NCBI RefSeq assembly: GCF_013410945.1
Contig: NZ_JACCCH010000001.1
Location: forward strand, 620,001-684,000
Direction: 5' to 3'
DNA: 64,000 bases
Source of the DNA: Leifsonia sp. AK011
GTDB taxonomy: Bacteria > Actinomycetota > Actinomycetes > Actinomycetales > Microbacteriaceae
Of this stretch, positions 50,127 to 59,193 are shown piece after piece. The stretch's first letter is position 1, and the number at the start of each line of letters is the position of its first letter. The notes under the pieces were generated by a model. That model made no database searches and was not told the origin of the DNA. It saw only the letters and a program-made list of their open reading frames with translations. A program made the position numbers and the translations under genes.

Positions 50127-51647
50127 CTACCAGCCGACCGACAGCGCCTGATCGACGGATGCCGGCGGCGCTACCGTGCGCGTCTGCGTGTTGCTCCTGA
50201 CCGGAGGCCGCAGGTACGGGGCCGGATCGAACGTGCCATTGCGCTCACGGAACTCCTTGGCCGACCCCGGCCACAGGAGGGTGAGGCGCCCGCTACGCGG
50301 ATCGAGGTACCAGCTGTCGCATCCGCTCAGCCACACCGTGGGCTCGGCCATGCGGTCGATCTCCGCGGCGTACGAGCGTTCCGCTTCGGCACTCACCTCG
50401 AGCACACCGACCTCGGTGAGGTGCCCGAGTGCGCCGAGCACGTACTGGAGTTGCGTCTCGATCATGTAGATCGCCGAGTTGTGTCCGAGGCCCGCGTTGG
50501 GGCCGTTGACGACGAAGAGGTTGGGGAACCCGTGCACACTGGTCGACGCGAAGGCGGTCATCCCGTTGCTCCAGTGCTCGGCAAGGGTGACGCCGCCGAT
50601 ACCCTCGACGAGATGCGCGTAGGGCTGTTCGGCGGATTCGAAGCCTGTCGCGAAGATCACGACGTCGGCGTCATAGCGCTCGCCGCTCGCCGCAACCAGC
50701 GTGCCCTGGTCCACGGATGCGAGGGCTGAGGGCTCGAGCTGCACCGCACCGCTCGCGACCGCCGGGTAGTAGTCGTTGGAGATGAGCCGCCGCTTGCAGC
50801 CGATCTCGTAGTCGGGGGTGAGCGCAGCGCGGAGGCGGGCATCCGCCACCTGGGAGTGCAGGTGATCGAGGGCCTCCTGCCGGGCCGCGGCGATTGCAGC
50901 TGGGTCGCCAGCCCGGGCTGCGAACATCGCCTCGCCCTCCCAGAACTGGGCGGTGCGCACCCGCTCGACGGCGTCGGGGTCGCTCGCGAACTCGCTCAGC
51001 TCGTCGTAGGAGTAGGCGCGGTCCGGGCGCGGCACGATCCAGGGCGCGCTGCGTTGGAAGACGGTGACGGATGCCGCCACCCCGGCCAGCTCCGGAACCA
51101 ACTGCACCGCCGAGGCTCCCGTGCCCACCACGGCCACGCGCTTGCCCGCGAGTTCGAGGTCGTCTCGCCAGCGGGCCGTATGCATCATGTCGCCCGTGAA
51201 CGTCTCGATGCCGGGGAGGTCGGGGATGCGCGGCTCGGTGAGTCGCCCGGCCGCGAGGATCACGGCATCGGCCGTGAGGCTCCCGCCGCTCGTCGTGACC
51301 CGCCAGACCGCCCACTCGTCGTCCCAGCGGAGGGCTGTCATCGCGGTGCCGAGACGCAGGTGGTCGCCCAGGCTTTCGCTCACGACGGCGCGGCGGAGGT
51401 AGGCGTGGATCTCGCCGCCCCGGGCGAAGACGTTCGACCAGCCAGGATTCGGCAGGAACGAGTAGCTGTAGAGGTGCGAGGGAACATCGCACGCGACGCC
51501 GGGGTAGGTGTTGTCACGCCACGTGCCGCCGACCGACTCGCCGCGCTCGATCACGACGAACGACTCCTCGCCGGAGCGGCGCAGCGCGATGGCCGCGCCG
51601 AGACCCGCGAAGCCCGCGCCGATGATGGCGACCCGCACATGGGTCAT
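50127..51647 (-). CDS. Flavin-containing, Baeyer-Villiger-type monooxygenase
   Basis: 506 aa. N-terminal FAD motif GAGFAGLG (10-17), the Baeyer-Villiger fingerprint F150-T-G-D-M-M-H156-T-A-R-W160, and the NADPH Rossmann motif VVGTGASAVQL (~174-184). A second motif (D-V-V-I-F-A-T-G-F) follows. It should insert oxygen next to a carbonyl or oxidise a heteroatom with NADPH and O2. Its ATG overlaps the fbiC stop (ATGA, 51644-51647), so it is co-translated with the F420-synthesis protein; that link to F420 is unusual because BVMOs use NADPH. Confidence 0.9.
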   Translation of the reverse strand: MTHVRVAIIGAGFAGLGAAIALRRSGEESFVVIERGESVGGTWRDNTYPGVACDVPSHLYSYSFLPNPGWSNVFARGGEIHAYLRRAVVSESLGDHLRLGTAMTALRWDDEWAVWRVTTSGGSLTADAVILAAGRLTEPRIPDLPGIETFTGDMMHTARWRDDLELAGKRVAVVGTGASAVQLVPELAGVAASVTVFQRSAPWIVPRPDRAYSYDELSEFASDPDAVERVRTAQFWEGEAMFAARAGDPAAIAAARQEALDHLHSQVADARLRAALTPDYEIGCKRRLISNDYYPAVASGAVQLEPSALASVDQGTLVAASGERYDADVVIFATGFESAEQPYAHLVEGIGGVTLAEHWSNGMTAFASTSVHGFPNLFVVNGPNAGLGHNSAIYMIETQLQYVLGALGHLTEVGVLEVSAEAERSYAAEIDRMAEPTVWLSGCDSWYLDPRSGRLTLLWPGSAKEFRERNGTFDPAPYLRPPVRSNTQTRTVAPPASVDQALSVGW

Positions 51648-53851
51648 GCGAGCTTCCTGTCGGGTTCCCCGTAGGTGGTGGTGCGCTGGCGCAGGGGGCG
51701 GAAAAGCTTGCCCGTGATCCTGCGCGCGTGGTCGAGGGTCAGCTCCTGGCCGAACTCGACGCCGAACTCCGGCCGCACCCGGCCGTCGAGGAGGGTTCCG
51801 CCGAGGTCGTCGGCGCCGGCCTGAAGCATGGCGGCGGATGCCTCGAACCCGAGCCGCGTCCACGGCACCTGGATATGACGGATGTGCCCGTTCAGCAGTA
51901 TGCGCGACACGGCATGTACCGCGCGATGCTCGTCGAGGCTCACCGTCGACCCGGGCAAGGGGATGGGCACGAACTCCGTGAATCCACCGGTCTCGTCCTG
52001 GATCTCGATGAGTCGTTCCAGGTGCGCGATGCGCTGCTCGGCGGTCTCGCCGTGACCATAGAACATGACGGAACTCGTGCGGAAGCCCACTCGGTGGGCC
52101 GCCGTGATGACCTCGACCCAGCGTTCGATCGGCAGGTCGGTGGGGGCGATCCGGCTACGCACGCGCTCGTCGAGGATCTTGAGGCCAGTACCGGGGATGG
52201 TGTCGACACCCGCATCGCGGAGCGCTTTGAGCGCGGCATCCAACGACAGGCCGCTGCGGGTGGCGAAGTCGTTGATGTCCGCAGGGCGGAAGGCGTGCAG
52301 GTGGATGCCCGGCGCGGCGCTCTTCACGGCCCGGGCCAACTCGAGGTATTCCCCTCCGGGCATGAGGCCCTGCACACACAGCTCGGTAGCACCGAGCTCC
52401 CAGGCGTCGCGGGCTACCGCTGCCGCGCCCTCGATGCCGTACTCGGCGAACCGCGACGAGTCGAGGTTGCGGTTGACGACGATGCTCACCGCCTCGCCCA
52501 CGGTGTACCGCCGCAGGTCGTTGGCCCGTGCCACAAGCTCGTCGAGGGGCTCGTCCCGCTGGTTGAGGAGCCCGCGCAGCGGGCGTCTCGAAACCTCACC
52601 AACGTCATCACCCTGCGAGGTTTCGAGACTCATCCCACGAGTCGCTGCCAACCCTCGCTCATCCGCCATCTCCACCACCCGCGCGACAAGCCCCGCGTCG
52701 ACCCACTCGTCGTTCAGGTACTCGGGATGCGCGGTCAGACGCTCGCGCAGCTCGAAGCCGAACCGCGCGGTGGACGCCGCGAGGTCCTCCAGTTGCGGCC
52801 ACGGCCGCTCGGGGTTCACGTGGTCCGCGGTCAGGGGGCTCACGCCACCCCAGTCGTCCGCGCCGGCCCGCACCAGCAGTTCGAACTCGCTGGCGTCGGA
52901 GAGATTCGGTGGAACCTGGATGCGAGCATCCGCCCCCATCACGATGCGTGCGACCGCGACGGCCGCCACGTACTCCAGCAGCTCGGCGTCCGGAACGCCC
53001 TGCATCGCCGTGTGGGGCTTCGCACGGAAGTTCTGCACGATGACCTCCTGCACGTGTCCGTGCCGATCGTCCGCATCGCGCAGCGCGATGAGGGACTCCG
53101 CCCGATCACGCACGGTCTCGCCGATGCCCACGAGGATGCCCGTGGTGAACGGAACACGGGCGGCCCCGGCATCCTCGATCACCTGCAGGCGTACCGCCGG
53201 GTCCTTGTCGGGCGAGCCGTAGTGGACCTGCCCCTTCTCCGTGTACAGCCGGGTCGACGTCGTCTCGAGCATCATGCCCATCGACGGCGCGAACGGCCGC
53301 AGGTACTCGAGCTCCGCAGCGGTCATCACGCCGGGGTTGAGATGCGGCAGCAGCCCGGTCTCCTCGAGCACCGCCTGTGCCATGTGCGCGACGTAGTGGA
53401 TGGTCGACTCGTAGCCGTGCTCATCGAGCCACGCCCGGGCCTCTGGCCAGCGCTCCTCCGGGCGGTCGCCGAGTGTGAACAGCGCCTCCTTGCACCCAAG
53501 AGCGGCGCCCTCGCGTGCGACCTGCAGGATCTGCTCGCGACTCATGTAGGCGGGCTTGCCGAGCTTGAGCAGCTGGCCGGGGGTGTCGACGAAGATGCAG
53601 TAGTGGCAGCGGTCACGGCACAGGGTCGTCACCGGCAGGAACACCTTGCGCGAGTACGTGATGACCCCGGGGCGACCGGCGCGAGCGAGGCCTGTGTCAC
53701 GCAGGTGCGACGCGAGGTGCAGCATCCGCTCGAGGTCATCGCCGCGTGCCTGGAGGAGTGCTTCCGCGTCGTCAACGGATGCCCGGCCTCCCGCCGCGAC
53801 ACGCTCGAGGATCTCGTCGATCGTGGAGCGATCCGAGCGCAGCAGCGTCAT
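51644..53851 (-). CDS. fbiC: FbiC-like FO synthase; CofG half intact, CofH half lacks cluster cysteines
   Basis: 735 aa; mycobacterial FbiC is about 856. Residues ~55-350 are a CofG radical-SAM domain with C78-x3-C82-x2-C85 (CRDRCHYC). Residues ~435-735 align by eye with CofH: NDLRRYTVGEAVS, ELCVQGLMPGGEYLEL, LHAFRPADINDFATRSGLS, DTIPGTGLKILDE, VMFYGHGET and RQRTTTYGEP. However, where CofH has NFTNICYTGCRFCAF the sequence reads NRNLDSSRFAEYG, so the [4Fe-4S] cysteines and about 20 residues are gone without a frameshift. The linker contains the in-frame family A repeat. CofG should still work; FO synthesis would need another CofH. ATG 53849-53851 is 6 nt after a minus-strand TACGCT (53858-53863). 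Confidence 0.88.
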   Translation of the reverse strand: MTLLRSDRSTIDEILERVAAGGRASVDDAEALLQARGDDLERMLHLASHLRDTGLARAGRPGVITYSRKVFLPVTTLCRDRCHYCIFVDTPGQLLKLGKPAYMSREQILQVAREGAALGCKEALFTLGDRPEERWPEARAWLDEHGYESTIHYVAHMAQAVLEETGLLPHLNPGVMTAAELEYLRPFAPSMGMMLETTSTRLYTEKGQVHYGSPDKDPAVRLQVIEDAGAARVPFTTGILVGIGETVRDRAESLIALRDADDRHGHVQEVIVQNFRAKPHTAMQGVPDAELLEYVAAVAVARIVMGADARIQVPPNLSDASEFELLVRAGADDWGGVSPLTADHVNPERPWPQLEDLAASTARFGFELRERLTAHPEYLNDEWVDAGLVARVVEMADERGLAATRGMSLETSQGDDVGEVSRRPLRGLLNQRDEPLDELVARANDLRRYTVGEAVSIVVNRNLDSSRFAEYGIEGAAAVARDAWELGATELCVQGLMPGGEYLELARAVKSAAPGIHLHAFRPADINDFATRSGLSLDAALKALRDAGVDTIPGTGLKILDERVRSRIAPTDLPIERWVEVITAAHRVGFRTSSVMFYGHGETAEQRIAHLERLIEIQDETGGFTEFVPIPLPGSTVSLDEHRAVHAVSRILLNGHIRHIQVPWTRLGFEASAAMLQAGADDLGGTLLDGRVRPEFGVEFGQELTLDHARRITGKLFRPLRQRTTTYGEPDRKLA
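52561..52655. repeat. Family A inverted repeat inside fbiC, copy A3
   Basis: Inner arms GTCTCGAAACCTC (52585-52597) and GAGGTTTCGAGAC (52617-52629) are exact complements and match copies A1 and A2. The left side keeps GGTTGAGGAG (52561-52570). It is read in frame and codes residues ~400-430 of FbiC (GMSLETSQGDDVGEVSRRPL), in the inter-domain linker. Confidence 0.85.
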
Positions 53852-53987
53852 CAATCCAGCGTACCCGCGGTGGCGCGAACACTGCCGGGATAACCCTGCT
53901 CCTGAAATCGCGTCATGAAACCAGCGGACGCCTCTCTCATATCTGTCATCGCATTGACACTTCACCGCACACCTCAGGGGACGACTC

Positions 53988-55088
53988 ATGCTCACCACCA
54001 CTCGCACCCGCATCGGCGCAGCCGCGTTCGGTGCCCTCACCGTCAGCGCGCTGAGCCTCGCCGCGCTGCCCACCGCCGCGGTCGCTGACGACTGCGTGCC
54101 TCTCACGCTCGACGCTCGCGTCGTTCTCGGCGGAGCCTTCGACGCTCAGACGGGACTCATGCGCGACGACCTCCGTACCGGCGCGGCGTACGGCGTGCCC
54201 GTGCTTCCGTCCACCGAGCCCTACTCGGCTCTCGGCTTCTACCTGCACGGCGGTGAGGGCGCGACCGGCGACCTCGCCACCGCTGCTGCACCCGCCGACG
54301 ATGTGGTCGACTGGGTGCTCGTCGAGCTTCGTCTTCCCACCGACCCCACTCAGGTCGTCGCGACCGATGCGATCCTCGTCCAGCGTGACGGCGACCTTGC
54401 CCGGGCGGCACAGTTCTCGGTCCCGGCCGGCGACTACTACGTTGCGATCGAGCACCGCAATCACCTGGGCGTCATGACCGCCACCCCCGTCACGCTCGGC
54501 GCCACTACTCCGCTCGTCGACTTCGCCGATCCCGCCTTCGACGTGTGGGATCGCACGGATGTCTCGGGAGTCGACTATGACGGCAGCGAACGCTACATCT
54601 CGGGCGGCGTCGCATCCCTCTGGTGGGGCGACGTCGACCACAATGGCGCCGTGATCTTCCAGGGAGGCGGCAACGACACCGAGGTGCTCCAGAGCACGGT
54701 GCTGACCTCCGCTGACAACGTGCTGCAGAGCCCCAGCTACATCGACCGCCGGTATGTGGGCGGCGACGTCAATCTTGACGGCGCTGCGATCTTCCAGGGG
54801 CAGAACAACGATGCGGATTGGATCTACAACTCCGACATCCTCACGCCCATCAACACGGGAAACGATGCCGCGATCACGACGCATCTTGACCAGGTGCCCG
54901 TCGCGGTGCCCGGCCCCGACCTCTCGGGCGAGTGCGTCGTCGATGGCGTGACGCCGAGTGTGCCCACGCCGAACACCCCGGTGCTCGCGGCCACGGGCAG
55001 CTCCTCAAGCGCCTGGGTTGCACTCCTCGCCCTCGGTGCCGCTGCGCTCGGAGGGCTCGCTCTCGTGCGGTCGCGCTCGCGGGCCTAG
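53988..55088 (+). CDS. Secreted protein with dockerin-like repeats and LAXTG sortase signal
   Basis: 366 aa. A signal peptide (~1-33, ...AAVA) is followed by a beta-rich region (~37-190) of unknown type, then two Ca2+-binding, dockerin-like repeats (GDVDHNGAVIFQGGGNDTEV and GDVNLDGAAIFQGQNNDADW, ~222-285), and the terminal LAATGS, hydrophobic helix and RSRSRA. It should be covalently wall-attached by a class E sortase and may take part in Ca2+-dependent protein contacts. ATG 53988 follows TCAGGGGACG. Confidence 0.85.
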   Translation: MLTTTRTRIGAAAFGALTVSALSLAALPTAAVADDCVPLTLDARVVLGGAFDAQTGLMRDDLRTGAAYGVPVLPSTEPYSALGFYLHGGEGATGDLATAAAPADDVVDWVLVELRLPTDPTQVVATDAILVQRDGDLARAAQFSVPAGDYYVAIEHRNHLGVMTATPVTLGATTPLVDFADPAFDVWDRTDVSGVDYDGSERYISGGVASLWWGDVDHNGAVIFQGGGNDTEVLQSTVLTSADNVLQSPSYIDRRYVGGDVNLDGAAIFQGQNNDADWIYNSDILTPINTGNDAAITTHLDQVPVAVPGPDLSGECVVDGVTPSVPTPNTPVLAATGSSSSAWVALLALGAAALGGLALVRSRSRA

Positions 55089-55107
55089 CGACAGATAGCA
55101 GTGGCAC

Positions 55108-55138
55108 GGTTGGTCGCCGGAAGAGGGGGCGGCCAACC
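55108..55138 (+). terminator. Hairpin terminator after the dockerin-like surface gene
   Basis: GGTTGGTCGCC (55108-55118) pairs with GGCGGCCAACC (55128-55138) with one G-T wobble and a 9-nt loop. Confidence 0.65.
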
Positions 55139-55255
55139 GCGCTACCGCGCTCAATTGTGCGGAGTGCCCAACGTCGTGGCGGCGCACCCGACCCGGCTTC
55201 GTGCAACACCTACGGCACATTCACGCATTCGTTGTAGCAGTCGTACGTTAACGTC

Positions 55256-57325
55256 ATGAGCCAGACAATCGATCGCACCAGCAAGGTTCCGGCGAAGGCG
55301 CCGGAGAAGCCCACGGTGGATGTCGCGGCCCTCGGCCAGCGACTCCTCGGGCGTTGGGCCGACGAGCGCCGAGCATCCCGCGAACTATCCGCCACCCCCG
55401 CGATGCAGCGCATCCCCGGCCAGACGATGGCCGAGCACCGGGAGCGCGTGCTTGAGCAGTTGCGGATCCTCGTCGAGTCCAAGGCCGTGCACAAGGCGTT
55501 CCCCAAGAACGTGGGCGGCCTCGAGGACCACGGCGGCAACATCGCCCAGTTCGAGGAGCTCCTCCTCGCCGACCCGTCACTCCAGATCAAGTCGGGCGTG
55601 CAGTGGGGCCTCTTCGGTGCGGCCGTCATGCACCTCGGCACCGAGAAGCACCACGAGAAGTGGCTCCCCGGCATCATGAGCCTCGAGATCCCCGGCGCGT
55701 TCGCGATGACCGAGACGGGTCACGGTTCGGATGTCTCGGCGGTCGGCACCACGGCCACCTACGACGAGGCGACCGGCGAGTTCGTCATCAACACTCCGTT
55801 CCGCGCGGCCTGGAAGGACTACCTCGGCAACGCAGCCCTCCACGGCGAAGCTGCCGTGGTCTTCGCGCAGCTCATCACCAAGGGCGTGAACCACGGTGTG
55901 CACGCGTTCTACGTGCCGATCCGCGACAAGGACAAGAACTTCCTCCCCGGCATCGGTGGCGAGGATGACGGTCTGAAGGGCGGCCTCAACGGCATCGACA
56001 ACGGGCGCCTGCACTTCACCGACGTGCGGGTCCCGTGCGAGAACCTGCTCAACCGCTACGGCGACGTGGCTGAGGATGGCACGTACTCCTCGCCGATCGC
56101 GAGCCCGGGCCGCCGGTTCTTCACGATGCTGGGGACCCTGGTGCAGGGTCGGGTCTCGCTCGACGGGGCTTCGGTCGTGGCATCCAAGCTGGCCATGACC
56201 ATTGCGATCTCCTACGGATCGCAGCGCCGCCAGTTCACGGCGGCGAGCGATACGGAGGAGGAGGTCATCCTCGACTACCAGCGTCACCAGCGCCGCCTGC
56301 TGCCGCGCCTTGCCGAGACCTACGCGATGAGCTTCGCGCACGACGTGTTCCTCGAGAAGTTCGACGCCGTCTTCAGCGGGCGCGAGGACACCGACGAGGA
56401 CCGGCAGGACCTGGAAACCCTCGCCGCGGCGCTCAAGCCGCTGTCGACCTGGGCGGCACTCGACATCCTGCAGGAGGCGCGCGAGGCCTGCGGCGGCAAC
56501 GGCTTCCTCGCCGAGAACCGTCTCACCCAGCTGCGTGCCGACCTGGACATCTACGCGACCTTCGAGGGCGACAACAACGTGCTGCTGCAGCTCGTAGCCA
56601 AGCGCCTCCTCACCGACTACTCACGCAAGTTCGTTGGTGCCGATGCTGGCGCGCTCGCCCAGTACGTCGCAGGCCAGGTGGGGGATGCCACGATCAACCG
56701 CACCGGACTCCGCAAGCTCGCCCAGTCCATCGTCGACTTCGGCTCCACCGCCCGGTCGGTCGGCTACGTGCGCGACGCCGACGCGCAGCGCCAGCTGCTG
56801 ACGGACCGCGTGCAGACGATGATCGCCGAGATCGCGGGACGCCTGCGCGACGCGAACAAGCTCCCCAAGATGGAGGCGGCGCAGCTGTTCAACAGCAACC
56901 AGAACGCGCTCATCGAGGCGGCGCGCGCCCACGGCGAGCTGCTGCAGTGGGAGGCGTTCACGGAGGCGGTCGAGGGGATCGAGGATGCCGACACCCGTCA
57001 GGTGCTCACGTGGCTGCGCGACCTCTTCGGTCTCGGCCTCATCGAGAAGCACGCAGCGTGGTACCTCATCCACGGGCGTATCTCGGCGCAGCGGGCGCAG
57101 GCGATCACGAGCTACATCGACGACCGACTCCTGCCGCGCCTGCGCGAGTACGCACTGCCGCTCATCGCGGCGTTCGAGCTCAGCCCCGAGCTGATCGGTG
57201 CGCCGATCGCTCTCGGCGCCGAGAAGGAGCGCCAGGATGAGGCCAGGGCCTACTACGCGCACCAGCGCGAGACGGGAACCGCCCCCATCCCCGAGAAGGC
57301 CCCGGCCAAGCCCGTCCGAGCCTGA
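55256..57325 (+). CDS. Acyl-CoA dehydrogenase / acyl-CoA oxidase-like enzyme
   Basis: 689 aa. Acyl-CoA oxidase-type layout: a N-terminal helical domain (~25-140), the FAD-binding beta domain with FAMTETGHGSDVSAVGT, a helical domain (TLVQGRVSLDGASV) and the signature ATFEGDNNVLLQLVAKRLL, where the Glu of EGDN is the usual catalytic base; AREACGGNGFLAENRL is also typical. It introduces the first double bond in fatty-acid degradation. ATG 55256 is 6 nt after TACGTT (55244-55249), so probably leaderless. The 5' end has an extra 20-residue basic Lys/Pro-rich segment. Confidence 0.9.
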   Translation: MSQTIDRTSKVPAKAPEKPTVDVAALGQRLLGRWADERRASRELSATPAMQRIPGQTMAEHRERVLEQLRILVESKAVHKAFPKNVGGLEDHGGNIAQFEELLLADPSLQIKSGVQWGLFGAAVMHLGTEKHHEKWLPGIMSLEIPGAFAMTETGHGSDVSAVGTTATYDEATGEFVINTPFRAAWKDYLGNAALHGEAAVVFAQLITKGVNHGVHAFYVPIRDKDKNFLPGIGGEDDGLKGGLNGIDNGRLHFTDVRVPCENLLNRYGDVAEDGTYSSPIASPGRRFFTMLGTLVQGRVSLDGASVVASKLAMTIAISYGSQRRQFTAASDTEEEVILDYQRHQRRLLPRLAETYAMSFAHDVFLEKFDAVFSGREDTDEDRQDLETLAAALKPLSTWAALDILQEAREACGGNGFLAENRLTQLRADLDIYATFEGDNNVLLQLVAKRLLTDYSRKFVGADAGALAQYVAGQVGDATINRTGLRKLAQSIVDFGSTARSVGYVRDADAQRQLLTDRVQTMIAEIAGRLRDANKLPKMEAAQLFNSNQNALIEAARAHGELLQWEAFTEAVEGIEDADTRQVLTWLRDLFGLGLIEKHAAWYLIHGRISAQRAQAITSYIDDRLLPRLREYALPLIAAFELSPELIGAPIALGAEKERQDEARAYYAHQRETGTAPIPEKAPAKPVRA

Positions 57326-57390
57326 GCAAACGGAGCCACCTCGGCTCTCGCATCCCGTGCTGTTGCGGCGGCACGTGCCTCTCCGTAGTT

Positions 57391-57464
57391 CCCCAAAGAG
57401 CGCGCTGATTGACAAGGTGTGCGCAATTTTGCGCGCATAACGTCAATCAGCGCGCTCTTTGGGG
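57391..57464. repeat. Family C inverted repeat, copy C2
   Basis: A 23-bp perfect arm CCCCAAAGAGCGCGCTGATT-GAC (57391-57413) and its complement (57442-57464) enclose 28 bp that itself holds a smaller hairpin (GCGCAA-TTTT-GCGC region). It lies between the convergent acyl-CoA dehydrogenase and DHA2-transporter genes. The core CAATCAGCGCGCT is shared with C1. Confidence 0.85.
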
Positions 57465-57515
57465 GTCGGACAGGAGCCGGATCAGACGGGAGCGGCGCTC
57501 GGACAGGAGCCGCGG

Positions 57516-59135
57516 TCAGACGGGAGTCGCGGCCCCCGGGGTGGGCGACGCGGCGCCGGGGGAGGGGTCCTCGCGGCGGGGGCGCTCGCCGTGGAGGCGG
57601 AGGGTTGCGAGGAAGCCGAGGGCGAGGAATCCCGCCGCCGAGAAGGTCGCGTAGCGGGTCGCGTCGGTGAAAGCCTCGCGGGCGTCGGTCGCGGCATCCG
57701 GCGACTTCGCCTCGAGGCCCGGAATCGCCGAGCCCGCCGAGTCGACGACGGCGTCAACGATCTGCGTGCGTACGTCGGCGGGGATGGATGCCTGATCCTC
57801 CAGCCGCGCTTGCAGGCCCGTGCCGAGTGACGTGAACAGGATGGTGCCCAGAATCGCGATGCCGAGTGCGGGGCCCACCTGCCTCGACGTCGACTGCGTG
57901 CCAGACCCCTGGCCGCTCTCGGAGATGGGCACGTCCTTGAGGATCACGCTCGTGAGCTGCGCCGTCGCGAGCCCCACGCCGAAGCCGTAGACGAACAGCC
58001 CGGGCACCACCTGCAGCCACGAGGCGCCGGTGCTGAGCGAGAGCCCCACCGCCAGCAGGCCCACGATCTCCGCGAGGATGCCCACCCTCACGATCGTGAC
58101 GGGAGAGATCCGGTTGCCGAACGCCCCTGCGAAACCACTGGCCACGAACGAGCCGATCGCGAGCGCGAGGATCACGAAACCGGTCTGCAGGGCGTCGTAC
58201 CCGAGCACGTTCTGCAGCCACAGCGGCAGCGAGAGGATGATGCCGAACTCACCGAGCGAGACCACGAGGGCCGCGATGTTGCCGTTGCGGAACGAGGGGA
58301 TCGAGAACAGGCCGAACGCGAGCATGGTGCTGCGTCCCGCGCGCTCGCGGTGAAGTCCCCACAGCACGAAGGCCACGCCGGCCGCAATGGCGAGCGTGAA
58401 CGCGAACGGGATGGGCGAGACATCCAGCGTCCAGAAGGATGGCGGGCTGTCGCTGAACCACCAGCCGTAGGTGCGACCCTCGATGAGTCCGAATACGAGC
58501 GAGCCGAACAGCACGACCGAGAGCAGCGCGCCGACGACGTCGATGCGGCGGGGTGCTCCCTCCTCGCGCGACTCCTGAACAAACGCGAAGACCCCGATCA
58601 CGATGATCACGCCGAGCGGAACGTTGATGCCGAAGGCCCAGTGCCACGAGTAGTACGTGGTGAGCCAGCCGCCGAGCAGGGGCCCGACGGCCGCCATGCC
58701 GCCGATGGTCGAACCCCAGATGGCGAAGGCGATCGCGCGCTCGCGATCGCGGAAGGTGGCGTTGATGATCGACAGCGACGACGGCAGGATCATGGCGCCG
58801 CCGAGCCCCTGCAGCAGGCGTGAGCCGATGAGCAGCTCGCCGCTCGTGGAAAGGGCGGCCAGCACCGAGGCGAGGGAGAAGATCACGACACCGATGAGAA
58901 GTAGGCGCCGACGACCGAAGCGGTCGGCGAGGGTTCCGAAGACGAGCAGGAGCGCGGCAAACACGAGCGTGTAGGTCTCCTGCACCCACTGCACCCGCGT
59001 GGAGGAGATCTCCAGGTCGTCCACGATCGACGGAATCGCGACGTTGACGATTGTCGAATCGACGATGATGAGCGCAACGGCGATGCTGATGAAAACCAGT
59101 CCGAGCCAGCGGCGGCGGGACGATTGCTCGGTCAT
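57516..59135 (-). CDS. DHA2-family MFS multidrug efflux transporter
   Basis: 539 aa, 14 predicted helices, with the DHA2 signatures IIVDSTIVNVAIPSI in TM1, GTLADRFGRRRLLL (loop 2-3), and GAMILPSSLSIINATF with GWLTTYYSWHWAFGINVPLG in motif C. It extrudes drugs using the proton gradient; the substrate is unknown. ATG 59133-59135 is 7 nt after a minus-strand -10 TATGCT (59143-59148), so it is probably leaderless; an upstream in-frame start at 59159 would span that promoter. The C-terminal ~30 residues are Pro/Gly/Ala-rich and disordered. Confidence 0.92.
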   Translation of the reverse strand: MTEQSSRRRWLGLVFISIAVALIIVDSTIVNVAIPSIVDDLEISSTRVQWVQETYTLVFAALLLVFGTLADRFGRRRLLLIGVVIFSLASVLAALSTSGELLIGSRLLQGLGGAMILPSSLSIINATFRDRERAIAFAIWGSTIGGMAAVGPLLGGWLTTYYSWHWAFGINVPLGVIIVIGVFAFVQESREEGAPRRIDVVGALLSVVLFGSLVFGLIEGRTYGWWFSDSPPSFWTLDVSPIPFAFTLAIAAGVAFVLWGLHRERAGRSTMLAFGLFSIPSFRNGNIAALVVSLGEFGIILSLPLWLQNVLGYDALQTGFVILALAIGSFVASGFAGAFGNRISPVTIVRVGILAEIVGLLAVGLSLSTGASWLQVVPGLFVYGFGVGLATAQLTSVILKDVPISESGQGSGTQSTSRQVGPALGIAILGTILFTSLGTGLQARLEDQASIPADVRTQIVDAVVDSAGSAIPGLEAKSPDAATDAREAFTDATRYATFSAAGFLALGFLATLRLHGERPRREDPSPGAASPTPGAATPV

Positions 59136-59193
59136 GCCCGCGAGCATACGCCCGGGCATGAGGCGGGGAGTAGGCGCGGCCCGGAGATGTCGT

